From Nitrosospira sp. Nsp14 (GTDB taxonomy: Bacteria > Pseudomonadota > Gammaproteobacteria > Burkholderiales > Nitrosomonadaceae), in NCBI RefSeq assembly GCF_900113575.1, contig NZ_FOPV01000002.1, forward strand, positions 161,094 to 225,093: DNA of 64,000 bases. The letters are read 5' to 3'. Position 1 is the stretch's first letter, and each line of letters begins with the position of its first letter. Below the pieces are notes generated by a model that made no database searches, was not told where the DNA came from, and saw only the letters and a list, made by a program, of their open reading frames with translations. The position numbers and the translations under genes are program-made. This document shows positions 28,878 to 40,091 of this stretch, one piece after another.

Positions 28878-30131
28878 TCACAGCCTTTCAGGCAGCGCCG
28901 AGGCCAGCCGGTTGCGGATTTCGGCGATCCGCGTTTCGCTTAGCTTCGCGTTGATCGCCGCCGGCAGCCGGGTGGGGTCGGAGATTGTTCTATTGAGATC
29001 AGCCGCAATTGCGCCCGCGTCAACCCGTTTGGCCGCCTCGAATGCCTGCAGCAGCCGCTCCGGTTGAGGATATGGCCGGTCGGGGTAGCCGGGGCGGCCA
29101 TGAAAATCGCATGAGCAGGCTTGCAGGAACTCGTTGAAGCGTTCGGGCTTGCGATAGGCGTCCACCCGTTGCAGCATGTCGGCAATCGTGGCCGGGCGCA
29201 GTTCCCCTGCGCGATGCACGTCCCCATGGTATCGCGCCACCATCAGCGCCAAGTCGCGCGCATCGTTAGGCACGCGGATACGCTCGCATAAACCCGCCAC
29301 CAGTTTTACACTACGGGCTTCGTGGCCAATATGGCGTGGCCACTCAGCCGGTGGCGTGGTGCTTTTGCCAAGGTCGTGGGTAAGCGAAGCAAATCGCACC
29401 GGCAGGGAATAATTTTTCGATGCGGCGTAATCGATGACCATCATGACATGCACCCCAGTGTCGATTTCCGGATGGTATTGCGGCGGCTGAGGGACACCGA
29501 AAAGCGCATCCACCTCGGGCATGATACGAGTTAGAGCACTGCACTCGCGCAGCGCGTAGAACATGCGCGAAGGCCGGTGTTCCATCAATCCTCGGGCGAA
29601 CTCCTGCCAAACCCTCTCCGGCACCAGCGCATCGACCTCGCCGTTGTGTACCATCTCGCTCATCAGCGCGAGCGTTTCGGGAGCAATGCGGAAACCGAAG
29701 CGAGCGGCAAAACGGGCCGTCCGCAGTACCCGCACCGGGTCTTCCGTAAAAGCCGGACTGATATGGCGCAACAATCCGGCTTCGAGATCGGCGACTCCCC
29801 CAAAAGGATCGATGATATTCCCATCCTGATCCTTGGCAAGGGCGTTGATCGTCAGATCGCGTCGCGCCAAATCCTCCTGCAACGTCACATCGGGCGATGC
29901 GTAAACCTCAAAACCCTTGTACCCGCGAGAAATCTTGCGCTCGGTGCGCGCAAGCGCATACTGCTCCTGGGTTATCGGATGGAGAAAAACCGGGAAATCC
30001 TTTCCCACTGCGCGATAGCCGAGCCGCACCATTTCTTCTGGTGAAGAACCGACCACGACATAATCGTGATCAGTTACCGGCAGGCCCAAAATCTCGTCAC
30101 GTACCGAGCCGCCGACAAGGTATGTTTTCAT
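28878..30131 (-). CDS. cca: CCA-adding tRNA nucleotidyltransferase (multifunctional, with HD domain)
   Basis: Adds or repairs the 3' CCA of tRNAs. The 417-residue protein has the nucleotidyltransferase motif GGSVRD then DHDYVVVG, the RRDLTINALA motif, and a C-terminal HD domain (SLTHDLGKSTTP) that gives phosphatase/phosphodiesterase activity in the E. coli enzyme. Length is close to E. coli Cca (412). The tRNA genes in this window encode CCA themselves, so here the enzyme would mainly serve repair. Confidence 0.95.
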   Translation of the reverse strand: MKTYLVGGSVRDEILGLPVTDHDYVVVGSSPEEMVRLGYRAVGKDFPVFLHPITQEQYALARTERKISRGYKGFEVYASPDVTLQEDLARRDLTINALAKDQDGNIIDPFGGVADLEAGLLRHISPAFTEDPVRVLRTARFAARFGFRIAPETLALMSEMVHNGEVDALVPERVWQEFARGLMEHRPSRMFYALRECSALTRIMPEVDALFGVPQPPQYHPEIDTGVHVMMVIDYAASKNYSLPVRFASLTHDLGKSTTPPAEWPRHIGHEARSVKLVAGLCERIRVPNDARDLALMVARYHGDVHRAGELRPATIADMLQRVDAYRKPERFNEFLQACSCDFHGRPGYPDRPYPQPERLLQAFEAAKRVDAGAIAADLNRTISDPTRLPAAINAKLSETRIAEIRNRLASALPERL

Positions 30132-30303
30132 GATGAGACGCCTATCGAATCTGAATTCGTTGCAATATCGTTACTCAAGAAATTTATACTTGGCATCAAA
30201 GGGGAATGTGGCGCGCTAAATTTCTTCTGCCCCTTCAGCTGGCCAGTGCCTATTTGAAAACCTCGTATCAGGGAAATACACGGAGTGATTTTTTACCTAC
30301 CCG

Positions 30304-31245
30304 CTATCGCCCGGCTGACCAATGTCGGAGATGATCGAGCCGTTCACGGGGGTTTTGATGAGCCAGATAGAGCGGCGCCACTTCCTCCAGCGAGGTCGGC
30401 TGGATGTCCCATACCTCCGCCAAATTGCTGGGCTTGGTGCAATCACATACGTTGTCGATTTTCATGGAATAGTAATTGTCCACACTCATGAGTTTGCCCG
30501 GCAGGATTTCCATTACCGCCGCTTCGAGATGGGAGAGTCCGTCACTGAGTCCAATAATTGCCGGGTCATGTCCGGTGACGTGCGCGGAATATTCGACCAA
30601 TTCCCTTAGGCTGTAGCATCTGGGACCGCATAAATCGTAGCTCTGACCAAAAGTCTTCGGGTCATCAAGACTCAACATAAACGCTTGAACCACATTCTCG
30701 ACATAGATCGGCTGGAATTTCGCCTCGGGTAACGCCAGAGGCAATACCGGCAGCCGACCCAGCCTGGCAAACAGGTTAATTGAAGAATCCCCTGGCCCGA
30801 ATGTTACCGACGGCCTGAAACTCGTGGCAGCTAAACCGGATGTCATTACAATCCGTTCGCCCTCGGCTTTCGAGCGGAGGTAGGCGCTGGGTTGGTCGAG
30901 GCCGGCATGAAGGGCGCTCATGTGCAGTATCCGCCCGATGCCGTTTCGCACGCACGCAGCCACGATTTTCTGCGGCATCTCCACATGCGCCTGGTGAAAA
31001 TCGCCATGGAGAACACCTATCAGGTTAATGACCGCATCCATACCCATTAGAAGCTGGTCGAGTTGGTCATCGTCATAATCGGTGACCTCCACCAAATCCA
31101 CGGTGGGGATCACCAGGACTTCCTTGGCCCGCTCATAATTGCGGGTGGGAACACGCAACTGGATTTCCTGGTCGGTTAGAAGGTTGGCGAGGTGGCGGCC
31201 GATGAACCCGCTCCCGCCGAAAATGCACACATTATTGATAATCAT
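30304..31245 (-). CDS. NAD(P)-dependent epimerase/NDUFA9-like atypical SDR
   Basis: A 313-residue Rossmann-fold protein of the atypical SDR group related to complex I subunit NDUFA9. It opens with VCIFGGSGFIGRHLA, has the NLIGVL segment after the fourth strand, and lacks the usual Tyr-x3-Lys pair, as this group does. It overlaps slt by 4 bp (ATGA) and is thus translationally coupled to it. The physiological role is unknown. Confidence 0.85.
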   Translation of the reverse strand: MIINNVCIFGGSGFIGRHLANLLTDQEIQLRVPTRNYERAKEVLVIPTVDLVEVTDYDDDQLDQLLMGMDAVINLIGVLHGDFHQAHVEMPQKIVAACVRNGIGRILHMSALHAGLDQPSAYLRSKAEGERIVMTSGLAATSFRPSVTFGPGDSSINLFARLGRLPVLPLALPEAKFQPIYVENVVQAFMLSLDDPKTFGQSYDLCGPRCYSLRELVEYSAHVTGHDPAIIGLSDGLSHLEAAVMEILPGKLMSVDNYYSMKIDNVCDCTKPSNLAEVWDIQPTSLEEVAPLYLAHQNPRERLDHLRHWSAGR

Positions 31246-33191
31246 GGTTTATTTTCATTCTCGGGGAGCTTTTCAACACCGGAACGGGACGCCACGATGC
31301 CAAGACGGTTCTTTAGAGCGGTTACCTGATGGCCTAAAGTCCGGGCGTAATACATTGAGTTGCTCATAACTTTTTTTACATAGTCACGGGTTTCATTGAA
31401 CGGTATGGTTTCGGCGTAGATGGCTCCCTCGAGCGGTTTTTCATCCCGCCATTGCCATGCTCGGCTGGGGCCGGCGTTATAGGCCGCGGACGCGAGCAGT
31501 GGCTGGTCGCCGGAGAGGGTCAGAACATGCTTGAGGTAATAGGTACCCAACATCAGGTTGGTGTTGACGTCGGTGACGCGCGCAGGCTGAAATTTTCGTA
31601 TTCCTACTTTTTTTGAAGCCCATTTTGCCGTGGCAGGCATCAATTGCATCAATCCCATCGCCCCCGCGCTTGAACGTGCATCGCTAACGAAACGGCTTTC
31701 CTGACGGATGAGGCCGTAAACCCAGGCTTCGTCGAGTTCCTGCTGTTTCAAGACATCGCGCATCTTGTCACGGTGAGGAGCAAGAAAACGCAGGCTGAAA
31801 TCATGGTGCTGCACGGTCCTGTCCGCGGTGTAAATGGCGCGATCGTAAATTCCGTTCCGTCGTGCGACTTCAGCCGCTGCCAGCAGGCGATGGTCATCGA
31901 AATCGCGTATTGCCCAGGCCCATTCGCGTGCGGCCTCGGTTCGCAAGTTCAGGCGATACAAGGTAAGTGCGCGGCGGATGCCGGGTAGGCGCTCGATCCC
32001 GGCAATCTCCTGGCGCGTGGCTTTATGTGACTCTGCGGGGACGCTGATGGATACGCCCAAATCCTCTTCCGCGAGCTGGCCGTAGAAATTATGCTCCTTG
32101 CTTAAAGGGGCAAGGATCACGTTTGCCTCCGCGGTCCTGCCTTGCACCCTTAAGGCGCGCGATTTCCAGTAGCGCCACACCCCGAGCTGCTGTTCCTGAG
32201 CAGACATGGCTTCAATGGTGTCCAGCACCAAGTCCCAGTCGCCGGCACGCAGGGCCGCGCGGGTTTTCCAGCCGAGCTGGGCGTCCGATAGTGCAACGGG
32301 TGTGCTGCTGCCCGCCGCCTCCATGAACCAGCTTAACGCACTGGGATTCAGTCGTCGGGAGGCCTGGTCTGCGAGGTGCGCCATGAAATAGGCATGTTCC
32401 GCGTCATTGAACTGCTCCCGTATTCTCGGCCAATAGGCATAAGCCTGATCGGGGCCGCTGCGGGTCAACCGCAGCAGCGCGAAAATTGCGATCTCCCGAT
32501 CGGCGCGGGTCTTCAGCTCCTTGCGGTGTGTTTCGAGGTAGCGCAAAGGATTGTCTGTCGCAGCCGCGAGCTTGCGCTCATTGAGCGCCTCGTCATCGGG
32601 AAGATACAAATTGATGCGCTTGGCTACGCTAACGTTGCCCACTTCGAGCGCGAGTCTCAGCCGCGCCCAAATATCATCTTCCGTCAACACGCCATTGTCG
32701 ACCAGCGTCTCGAACACGGGCGTGCAGCTCTCCGGCAGGTCGCGCGGGTTAAACCACAGCTGGCGCCCCTCGGTCTGCGCGCTTACATCCGAGGCAGAGA
32801 GGCGCTGTTGCAATGAGTAGCAGATGAGTTCCACATCGGGGTTGGTCAAGCCCGGATACACTTCTGCAAACGATGTCCATTGCTCGGTCTTGCCCAGCGT
32901 TTTCAGCCATTCGGTTTTCAACCGGTCACTGAGGGGACTGTCCTTGTAGCGTTCCAAAAACGTCTGGATCGTTTGAGGGTTCACCAGTGCAAACTCAAGC
33001 TGCGGACGGAGCTGGTAATAAGCGGCATAGGGCTCAAGTACATGCCCTTTCAAGCGCTGAGCATATGCCGCGACGCGGGTAGCATCCCCCGTCGAAAACG
33101 CCTGGCGCATGGCCAGAAAGTCGTCATCCTGCCCAGCTGCCAGCGTTCCGGCGCACATTGCTAAACACAAACCTGCAAACAACTTTTTCAT
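31242..33191 (-). CDS. slt: Soluble lytic murein transglycosylase
   Basis: Periplasmic enzyme cleaving peptidoglycan with formation of 1,6-anhydro-MurNAc. The 649-residue protein has a signal peptide (ending CAGTLAAG), a long superhelical alpha-domain of TPR-like helices (about 30-470), and a C-terminal goose-lysozyme-like SLT domain with the catalytic Glu in RQESRFVSDARSSAGAMGLM, followed by AYNAGPSRAWQW. Length matches E. coli Slt70 (645). Confidence 0.95.
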   Translation of the reverse strand: MKKLFAGLCLAMCAGTLAAGQDDDFLAMRQAFSTGDATRVAAYAQRLKGHVLEPYAAYYQLRPQLEFALVNPQTIQTFLERYKDSPLSDRLKTEWLKTLGKTEQWTSFAEVYPGLTNPDVELICYSLQQRLSASDVSAQTEGRQLWFNPRDLPESCTPVFETLVDNGVLTEDDIWARLRLALEVGNVSVAKRINLYLPDDEALNERKLAAATDNPLRYLETHRKELKTRADREIAIFALLRLTRSGPDQAYAYWPRIREQFNDAEHAYFMAHLADQASRRLNPSALSWFMEAAGSSTPVALSDAQLGWKTRAALRAGDWDLVLDTIEAMSAQEQQLGVWRYWKSRALRVQGRTAEANVILAPLSKEHNFYGQLAEEDLGVSISVPAESHKATRQEIAGIERLPGIRRALTLYRLNLRTEAAREWAWAIRDFDDHRLLAAAEVARRNGIYDRAIYTADRTVQHHDFSLRFLAPHRDKMRDVLKQQELDEAWVYGLIRQESRFVSDARSSAGAMGLMQLMPATAKWASKKVGIRKFQPARVTDVNTNLMLGTYYLKHVLTLSGDQPLLASAAYNAGPSRAWQWRDEKPLEGAIYAETIPFNETRDYVKKVMSNSMYYARTLGHQVTALKNRLGIVASRSGVEKLPENENKP

Positions 33192-33281
33192 AACCTGCTA
33201 TATCTATATATCTGAAGTGAAGACTCAACCGTTCCGCTTGGATTCCTTCAACTTGACACGTCCGTTAAAGAATAGCACATC

Positions 33282-34646
33282 ATGCCGTACACCAGCTTAA
33301 ACCCCGCTACTAATGAAACGCTGAAGACTTTCACCAGCTGGGACAGCCAGCGCCTCACGTCGGCGCTGGAACAGGCTAGCGACGCCCAGCGGACCTGGGC
33401 GGGAACAAAATTTCCAGAACGCGCGGAGCGCATGAACCGCGTCGCCATGCTATTGCACGAGCGGGTCAACGAATACGCCGCGCTGATGGCAATGGAAATG
33501 GGGAAGCCAGTGCGCGAAGGGCGCGCTGAGGTGGAGAAGTGCTCGTTGGCATGTGATTATTATGCTGTGCACGCGGAGCACTTCATGCAGCTCGAACCGG
33601 TGCAAACTGACGCTGGCAAAAGCTACGTTTCCTATGAGCCGCTCGGTGTCGTGCTGGGCATCATGCCTTGGAATTTTCCTTTTTTTCAGGTCATTCGCTT
33701 CGCCGCCCCGGGTCTCATGGCGGGCAACGCCTGTGTTTTAAAACATGCGTCCAACGTGCCGCAATGCGCTCAGGCGCTGGAGCAGCTGTTCCTTGACGCA
33801 GGTTTTCCTTCCCATCTTTTTACCACCCTCATGATCGAAACCGCGGAGGTGGCGAGTGCGATTGCCAGCCCCTTTGTGCATGGTGTAACACTGACCGGCT
33901 CAGAGGCAGCCGGGCGTAAAGTCGCTTCCCATGCCGGTCAACATTTGAAGAAATGCGTATTGGAACTTGGCGGATCGGATGCATTTATTATTTTAAAAGA
34001 TGCCGATCTCGACCTTGCGGCCAGCTTTGCAGTAAGGTCGCGCTTCCAGAACTGCGGTCAATCCTGCATCGCTGCCAAGCGCATCATTCCGGTGGTGGAA
34101 ATAGCGGATGAATTTTTGACGCTGTTCACAAAGAAAGCGGCAGATTTAAAGATGGGGGACCCGATGAGCGAAACAACTCAGCTCGGTCCAATGGCAAGAC
34201 TGGATCTACGGGAAGACTTGCAACAACAAGTTGTCGATTCGATTGCACAGGGCGCGGAGCCGGTTCTAGGGTGCAAACCTGTTCCCGGCGCCGGTGCGTT
34301 TTATCCGCCATCGATACTCTACCGGGTCACAGCCAAAACCCGGGCTTATAATGAGGAATTATTCGGCCCCGTGGCTGCTGTAATCCCCGCCGCGAATGAG
34401 GAGGAGGCGATCCATATTGCCAACGATACTCGTTTTGGGCTTGGTTCGAGCATCTGGAGCAGAAACTCCGAACATGCGGAAGAAGTCGCGCGCCAGGTTC
34501 AGGCCGGCTGCAGTTTCATCAACGGTATGGTTCGGTCCGATCCGCGGCTCCCGTTTGGCGGTATAAAGTCTTCCGGCTTCGGCCGCGAGTTGTCGTATCA
34601 CGGCATGCGAGAGTTCGTTAACATCAAGACGGTCTGGATACGCTGA
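33282..34646 (+). CDS. NAD(P)-dependent succinate-semialdehyde dehydrogenase (Sad/YneI-like)
   Basis: An aldehyde dehydrogenase of 454 residues, the short form typical of Sad/YneI. It has the cofactor pocket IMPWNFPFFQ, the general-base Glu in LELGGSDAF, and the nucleophile Cys in NCGQSCIAAKR. Succinate semialdehyde as substrate is inferred from family likeness only; succinate would feed the TCA cycle. It is convergent with gdhA, an arrangement that could link glutamate metabolism but may be coincidence. Confidence 0.88.
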   Translation: MPYTSLNPATNETLKTFTSWDSQRLTSALEQASDAQRTWAGTKFPERAERMNRVAMLLHERVNEYAALMAMEMGKPVREGRAEVEKCSLACDYYAVHAEHFMQLEPVQTDAGKSYVSYEPLGVVLGIMPWNFPFFQVIRFAAPGLMAGNACVLKHASNVPQCAQALEQLFLDAGFPSHLFTTLMIETAEVASAIASPFVHGVTLTGSEAAGRKVASHAGQHLKKCVLELGGSDAFIILKDADLDLAASFAVRSRFQNCGQSCIAAKRIIPVVEIADEFLTLFTKKAADLKMGDPMSETTQLGPMARLDLREDLQQQVVDSIAQGAEPVLGCKPVPGAGAFYPPSILYRVTAKTRAYNEELFGPVAAVIPAANEEEAIHIANDTRFGLGSSIWSRNSEHAEEVARQVQAGCSFINGMVRSDPRLPFGGIKSSGFGRELSYHGMREFVNIKTVWIR

Positions 34647-34749
34647 TTGTCGCGGCCTATGCCTGGTGAAGGGGCCGGAGTATTAGCGTGGATGCCGCGC
34701 CGATTCTTCCGGAACAGCGAAAGGAATGAGCCGCAACGATTAAATCCCG

Positions 34750-36168
<1,419 letters not shown>

Positions 36169-36411
36169 TTATAAGGATAGCCTGCATAAAAGTTGCGGCA
36201 CGTTTCATAACCTGGATTTGCAATCGCGGCCGTATAAAAGCGGGGCATTGTGAGCTATTCGCATCGGAGGACAATCTCGCGGTTAGTCGAAACAGGATCT
36301 GTCGGATAGGGGAACGTGGTGCCGCTCCTACACCTGCCTTATAACCACTCTAAGCGGGGCCATCCGAAGTGGGCCATCCGAAGCGACGAAAAGCAATAAA
36401 TGCTGGACCGG

Positions 36412-36540
36412 CTACTTTGGCTCGGCATCATTTTTGTTATTTTCGTCTTCATTTTTGCGCGGTCTTGATGGTCTTGTCCACCAGACTATGAGAATGAGCA
36501 AGGACAAGGCCACGAGCGCTTCGAGGATTATCACCCACAT
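36412..36540 (-). CDS. Small membrane protein, 42 residues
   Basis: A 42-codon frame starting with ATG encodes an N-terminal membrane helix (WVIILEALVALSLLIL, then IVWW) followed by a basic RPSRPRK stretch and a hydrophilic, acidic tail ending in AEPK. The amphipathic layout with positive-inside residues is what a real single-pass microprotein shows, and chance frames seldom do. The RBS is weak. It lies in the 498-bp gap between gdhA and mltA, which otherwise shows no gene. Function unknown. Confidence 0.5.
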   Translation of the reverse strand: MWVIILEALVALSLLILIVWWTRPSRPRKNEDENNKNDAEPK

Positions 36541-36591
36541 GTTTTTAAGGTTGCTGTATATTTATAAGATGCCACTTTAACCAAAAACGCG

Positions 36592-37806
36592 ATGAAAAAC
36601 CAATTAGCTTTATTGGCTCTCGCCTCGCTGTTGTTGCTCGACGGCTGTACTACGGCCCCCACGAGAACGACTAAAGTACCAGAACCGGTTTCGCCAGCGC
36701 CGTCTGAAGCAGTCCCGCCCATCGTGCTCAAGCAAACCGACTGGAATTCACTGACCGGCTGGACAGATGATGATATTCAGCCGGCGTGGGAGGCTTTCCT
36801 CCGTAGTTGTGCTGTCCTGAAAAACAAACCGCTGTGGCAGGGAACCTGCATAGAGGCTGAATCCATGCAGGCGCCGGATAGTGTCGCCCTGAGGCAATTT
36901 ATCGAGAGCCGCTTTGTCCCGCATCAGGTGTTGAACTCGGATGGTGGCGGGGAAGGCCTGATCACCGGCTACTATGAGCCTTTGCTGAAGGGCAGCCGCA
37001 AGCAGTCCAAGCGTTTCCGGTATCCGTTATACACGACCCCCGACGAGTTATTGGTAATCGATTTGGGCGAAGTGTATCCGGAGCTGAAAAACTTGCGATT
37101 GCGCGGACGTTTACAGGGACGAAAGGTGGTGCCTTACTACAGCCGCGCCGAGATAGACAGCAATGGGGCACAGCTGAAAGGGAAGGAGTTGCTGTGGGTG
37201 GATGACGAGATCGACTTGTTTTTCCTGCAGATTCAAGGTTCGGGTCGCGTTGAGCTCGAAAATGGTGAAGTCGTGCGCGTAGGCTATTCCGACCAGAATG
37301 GCCATCCCTACAAATCCGTTGGAAGACTGCTGGTAGAGCGCGGAGAGATGTCTCTGGAAAAGGCTTCTATGCAGGGGATCAAGGCTTGGGCGCAAAAAAA
37401 TCCACGAAAACTGGCCGATCTTCTGAATCAGAACTCGAGTTTTGTCTTTTTTCGAGAGTTGCCGGCCAACGGGTCAGGCCCCCTGGGATCGCTCGGCATA
37501 CCACTCACCCCTGGTCGCAGCCTTGCTGTCGATCCTCGCGCGGTCCCCCAGGGCGCCCCCGTTTTTCTTGCCACCACCTGGCCCAATACCGACAAGCGGC
37601 TTAACCGTTTAATGGTGGCGCAGGATACGGGCGGCGCCATCAAGGGTAATGTGCGTGCTGATTTCTTCTGGGGCTTTGGCCCTGAAGCCGCGAACCAAGC
37701 AGGGAAGATGAGACAGCCGGGCAAGATGTGGGTATTGATGCCAGCCGGTTATGTATCGCCGGGCGAATTACCGCAGACGCCCGTGGCGCAAAAGAGCTGT
37801 TGTTGA
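36592..37806 (+). CDS. mltA: Membrane-bound lytic murein transglycosylase A
   Basis: An outer-membrane lipoprotein that cleaves peptidoglycan glycan strands. The 404-residue protein has a signal peptide with lipobox LLDGC (Cys19), the MltA domain (GLITGYYEPLLKGS), and the C-terminal 3D domain with its three aspartates (AVDPRAVPQG, VAQDTGGAIKGNVRADFFWG). It is convergent with dsbC, 31 bp apart. Confidence 0.96.
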   Translation: MKNQLALLALASLLLLDGCTTAPTRTTKVPEPVSPAPSEAVPPIVLKQTDWNSLTGWTDDDIQPAWEAFLRSCAVLKNKPLWQGTCIEAESMQAPDSVALRQFIESRFVPHQVLNSDGGGEGLITGYYEPLLKGSRKQSKRFRYPLYTTPDELLVIDLGEVYPELKNLRLRGRLQGRKVVPYYSRAEIDSNGAQLKGKELLWVDDEIDLFFLQIQGSGRVELENGEVVRVGYSDQNGHPYKSVGRLLVERGEMSLEKASMQGIKAWAQKNPRKLADLLNQNSSFVFFRELPANGSGPLGSLGIPLTPGRSLAVDPRAVPQGAPVFLATTWPNTDKRLNRLMVAQDTGGAIKGNVRADFFWGFGPEAANQAGKMRQPGKMWVLMPAGYVSPGELPQTPVAQKSCC

Positions 37807-37837
37807 ATGTGAACGTGTTGAGCGTGACGTCGCGGCG

Positions 37838-38557
37838 CTATTTTGTGCCTGCGGCATTCAGTTTCTTTTCGATCGTATCGGCCGGGATCATTCCTGGTAT
37901 CACCGATCCATCGGCGAATATCAGGGTTGGCGTACCATTTATCCCATTCTTTCTGCCCGCCTGAAGAAGCGTTTCAATGGGCGTATCACAATTCTTTCCA
38001 GTCGGAGCGGTGCCTTTCAACATGAAGTCATCCCAAGCCTTTAGCCGGTTGGGGGAACACCAGATAGACGTGGCGGTTGGCATCGAACCATTGAGTACCG
38101 GATAAAGCAGCGTGTATATCGTTACATCCGTGATGTTGACCAGTTCCTTTTCCAGGCGCTTGCAATATGGGCAGTTCGGGTCGGAAAAAACCACCAGCTT
38201 GCGCTTGCCGTTGCCCTTGACCGCTTTAATCGCCTGATCAAGCGGAAGCGTATCCATGCTGACGCGGCGCGTATCCTTTATCTGTTGCAGGCGCTCGCTG
38301 GTCAGGCTCTGCTTCGTCTGCGGGTCAACCACATGACCAAAAAAAAGGTACGTTGCTTTTTCATCGGTGTAAAACAGCTCCCCCCCCACCACAACCTCAT
38401 ACAATCCCAGATAGGTCGTTTTTTTCACGCTATCGATCTTTTCGCCGGAAAAAGTTGCCTGTAGCGCTTTTTTTACAGCTTCTTCGTCAGCAAAGGCCGA
38501 GCCTGCCAGCAAGCACAATACCAAGGTAGGGAAAACGAGATTCAAACGCATGACCAT
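37838..38557 (-). CDS. dsbC: Thiol:disulfide isomerase DsbC
   Basis: Periplasmic isomerase that corrects wrong disulfides. The 239-residue protein has a signal peptide ending AFA, an N-terminal dimerisation domain, and a thioredoxin domain with active site CPYC (129-132) and cis-Pro in NGTPTLIF. A second cysteine pair (IWCSPN, GKNCDTP) matches the structural disulfide of E. coli DsbC. Two in-frame ATGs are close; the second (38551) has better RBS spacing. It follows the UbiH-type gene by about 44 bp. Confidence 0.94.
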   Translation of the reverse strand: MVMRLNLVFPTLVLCLLAGSAFADEEAVKKALQATFSGEKIDSVKKTTYLGLYEVVVGGELFYTDEKATYLFFGHVVDPQTKQSLTSERLQQIKDTRRVSMDTLPLDQAIKAVKGNGKRKLVVFSDPNCPYCKRLEKELVNITDVTIYTLLYPVLNGSMPTATSIWCSPNRLKAWDDFMLKGTAPTGKNCDTPIETLLQAGRKNGINGTPTLIFADGSVIPGMIPADTIEKKLNAAGTK

Positions 38558-38601
38558 CGCTCCGGTTAAGTGGATCTATCAAGGTTGTTGCTGATTCGGC
38601 T

Positions 38602-39771
38602 TCAACTCAACGCATGCTGAATCAACCGGTCCTTTATCAACGGGAGCCGATTGGTAATTCCCAGCCCTAAATTACGCAAGCGGACCAGTGTTGGGTTGGG
38701 ATGAGCGAATAACTTCTGCAGGCCGTCCGTGACGAGTTCCAGAGCGAGTATGTCTTCTTTGCGTGTGCGCTCATAACGGCGCAGCAGCAGATAATCCCCG
38801 CAATCCGGTTCCGGTCCCCGCATTAAAAGAGTGCTCGCAAGTTCGCGCGCATCGCGCAAGCCAAGATTGACGCCTTGTCCCGCCAGCGGATGAATGCCAT
38901 GGGCGGCATCGCCAATAAGCGCAAGTCGCGGTCGGACCAGTTGTTTCACGTGCACGAAATTCAATGGGAAGCCAGCAGGCCGGGTGACAAGTTGCATCTC
39001 GCCCAGGGCGCCGTTCGCGGCATTTCTAACCTGGCTGCATAACTCTGCTTCAGGCGCATCGAGCAATGCACGGGCTTGATCTTCTTCCAACGACCATACC
39101 AGGGACACCATCTTCCCCGGCAGTGGCAGCAGGGCCAGCACGCCATCGCGCCGGAACCATTGATGAGCAACGTTGTTATGACGTCGCTCTGTGCTGAAAT
39201 TCGCCACCACGCCTATCTGCTGATACGGATGGCGAGAAACTTCAATTTGCGCTTGTTCTCGCACCCAGGAATTCAAACCGTCCGCGCCCACAATCAGCGA
39301 GCCTTGCAGCATCGTCCCGTCCACCAACTGCAACTCGGCGTGTGATTCATTCCACGTGACCGATGCGGATTGAGCCGGGCAGAATATCCGGATATGCTTT
39401 TTGTGACGATTGAGCGCATCCCACACTGCCGCCTGAAGCTGGCGATTTTCCAAGATGAAGGCAAGTTCGGGACATCCAATATCGTAGGCGCTGAAATCGA
39501 GACGCGCCGCATTGTCATCGCCAAATACCGCCATTTTATAAACAGGCGTAATCCTGGCCTCGTCCACCGCTTGCCATACGTGGAGGTCTTGCAGAAAGCT
39601 GGCACTGCCGGGGCTAACGGCGTAAATTCTGCTGTCCCAGCTCTTGTCATCCGGTAGGGGGGCGGGTGGGCGGGATTCCACCAGCGCAATCTTTAAACCG
39701 CTGTTTTTGAGAGCAAGCGCAAGGCTTGCTCCAACCAGACCGCCGCCAATAATTACGATATCGAATTTCAT
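38602..39771 (-). CDS. UbiH/UbiF/VisC/COQ6-family FAD monooxygenase
   Basis: A flavin hydroxylase of ubiquinone biosynthesis, 389 residues. It has the FAD motif GGGLVGASLA at the N-terminus, the DG motif (IVGADGLNSWVR) and the second FAD motif ALIGDAAHGIHPLAGQGVNLG in parts. Which ring position it hydroxylates cannot be told from the sequence. ATG 39771 is preferred to the TTG one codon upstream. The neighbour dsbC is often linked with ubiH-type genes in betaproteobacteria. Confidence 0.92.
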   Translation of the reverse strand: MKFDIVIIGGGLVGASLALALKNSGLKIALVESRPPAPLPDDKSWDSRIYAVSPGSASFLQDLHVWQAVDEARITPVYKMAVFGDDNAARLDFSAYDIGCPELAFILENRQLQAAVWDALNRHKKHIRIFCPAQSASVTWNESHAELQLVDGTMLQGSLIVGADGLNSWVREQAQIEVSRHPYQQIGVVANFSTERRHNNVAHQWFRRDGVLALLPLPGKMVSLVWSLEEDQARALLDAPEAELCSQVRNAANGALGEMQLVTRPAGFPLNFVHVKQLVRPRLALIGDAAHGIHPLAGQGVNLGLRDARELASTLLMRGPEPDCGDYLLLRRYERTRKEDILALELVTDGLQKLFAHPNPTLVRLRNLGLGITNRLPLIKDRLIQHALS

Positions 39772-39970
39772 CAAATCATTATACCCGGCTTTGAATTCCG
39801 GAGATGACGTGAGACAGGTTTCCCGGACGGTGGCTTTCGCAACGGGGGGGGCAAAAAGCTCAGCTAATTAGTTTTTATATGCTTATCATGGGGATACGGA
39901 GCTAACCCTTTCGTTAATCTTGACACCGTGCCCTGCTAAAGGCAGAATTTCGCCTCTTCAGCGAATGTGT

Positions 39971-40046
39971 GGCGAATTAGCTCAGTGGTTAGAGCAGCGG
40001 AATCATAATCCGTTGGTCCCCAGTTCGAATCTGGGATTCGCTACCA
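39971..40046 (+). tRNA. tRNA-Ile(CAT), lysidine type
   Basis: A 76-base cloverleaf with encoded CCA: acceptor GGCGAAT/ATTCGCT (first pair G-U), D stem GCTC/GAGC, anticodon loop ATCATAA with CAT at 40004-40006, and T stem CCCAG/CTGGG. The body (TTAGCTCAGTGGTTAGAGCAG, and TTGGTC after the anticodon stem) resembles E. coli tRNA-Ile2 much more than elongator tRNA-Met, so after TilS modification of C34 it should read AUA. Confidence 0.9.
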
Positions 40047-40052
40047 AAAAAC

Positions 40053-40089
40053 AAAGGCTTACGTTCAAAAGCGTAAGCCTTTTGTCTTT
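40053..40089 (+). terminator. Intrinsic terminator after tRNA-Ile
   Basis: AAAGGCTTACG (40053-40063) pairs with CGTAAGCCTTT (40072-40082), 11 bp, followed by TGTCTTT. It begins 6 bases after the tRNA CCA end. Confidence 0.85.
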
Positions 40090-40091
40090 CA

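Noticed and set aside
39971..40046. Reading the CAT tRNA as elongator or initiator tRNA-Met
   Set aside because: The body sequence matches the lysidine tRNA-Ile type, and the initiator features (unpaired first base, GGG/CCC anticodon stem) are absent.
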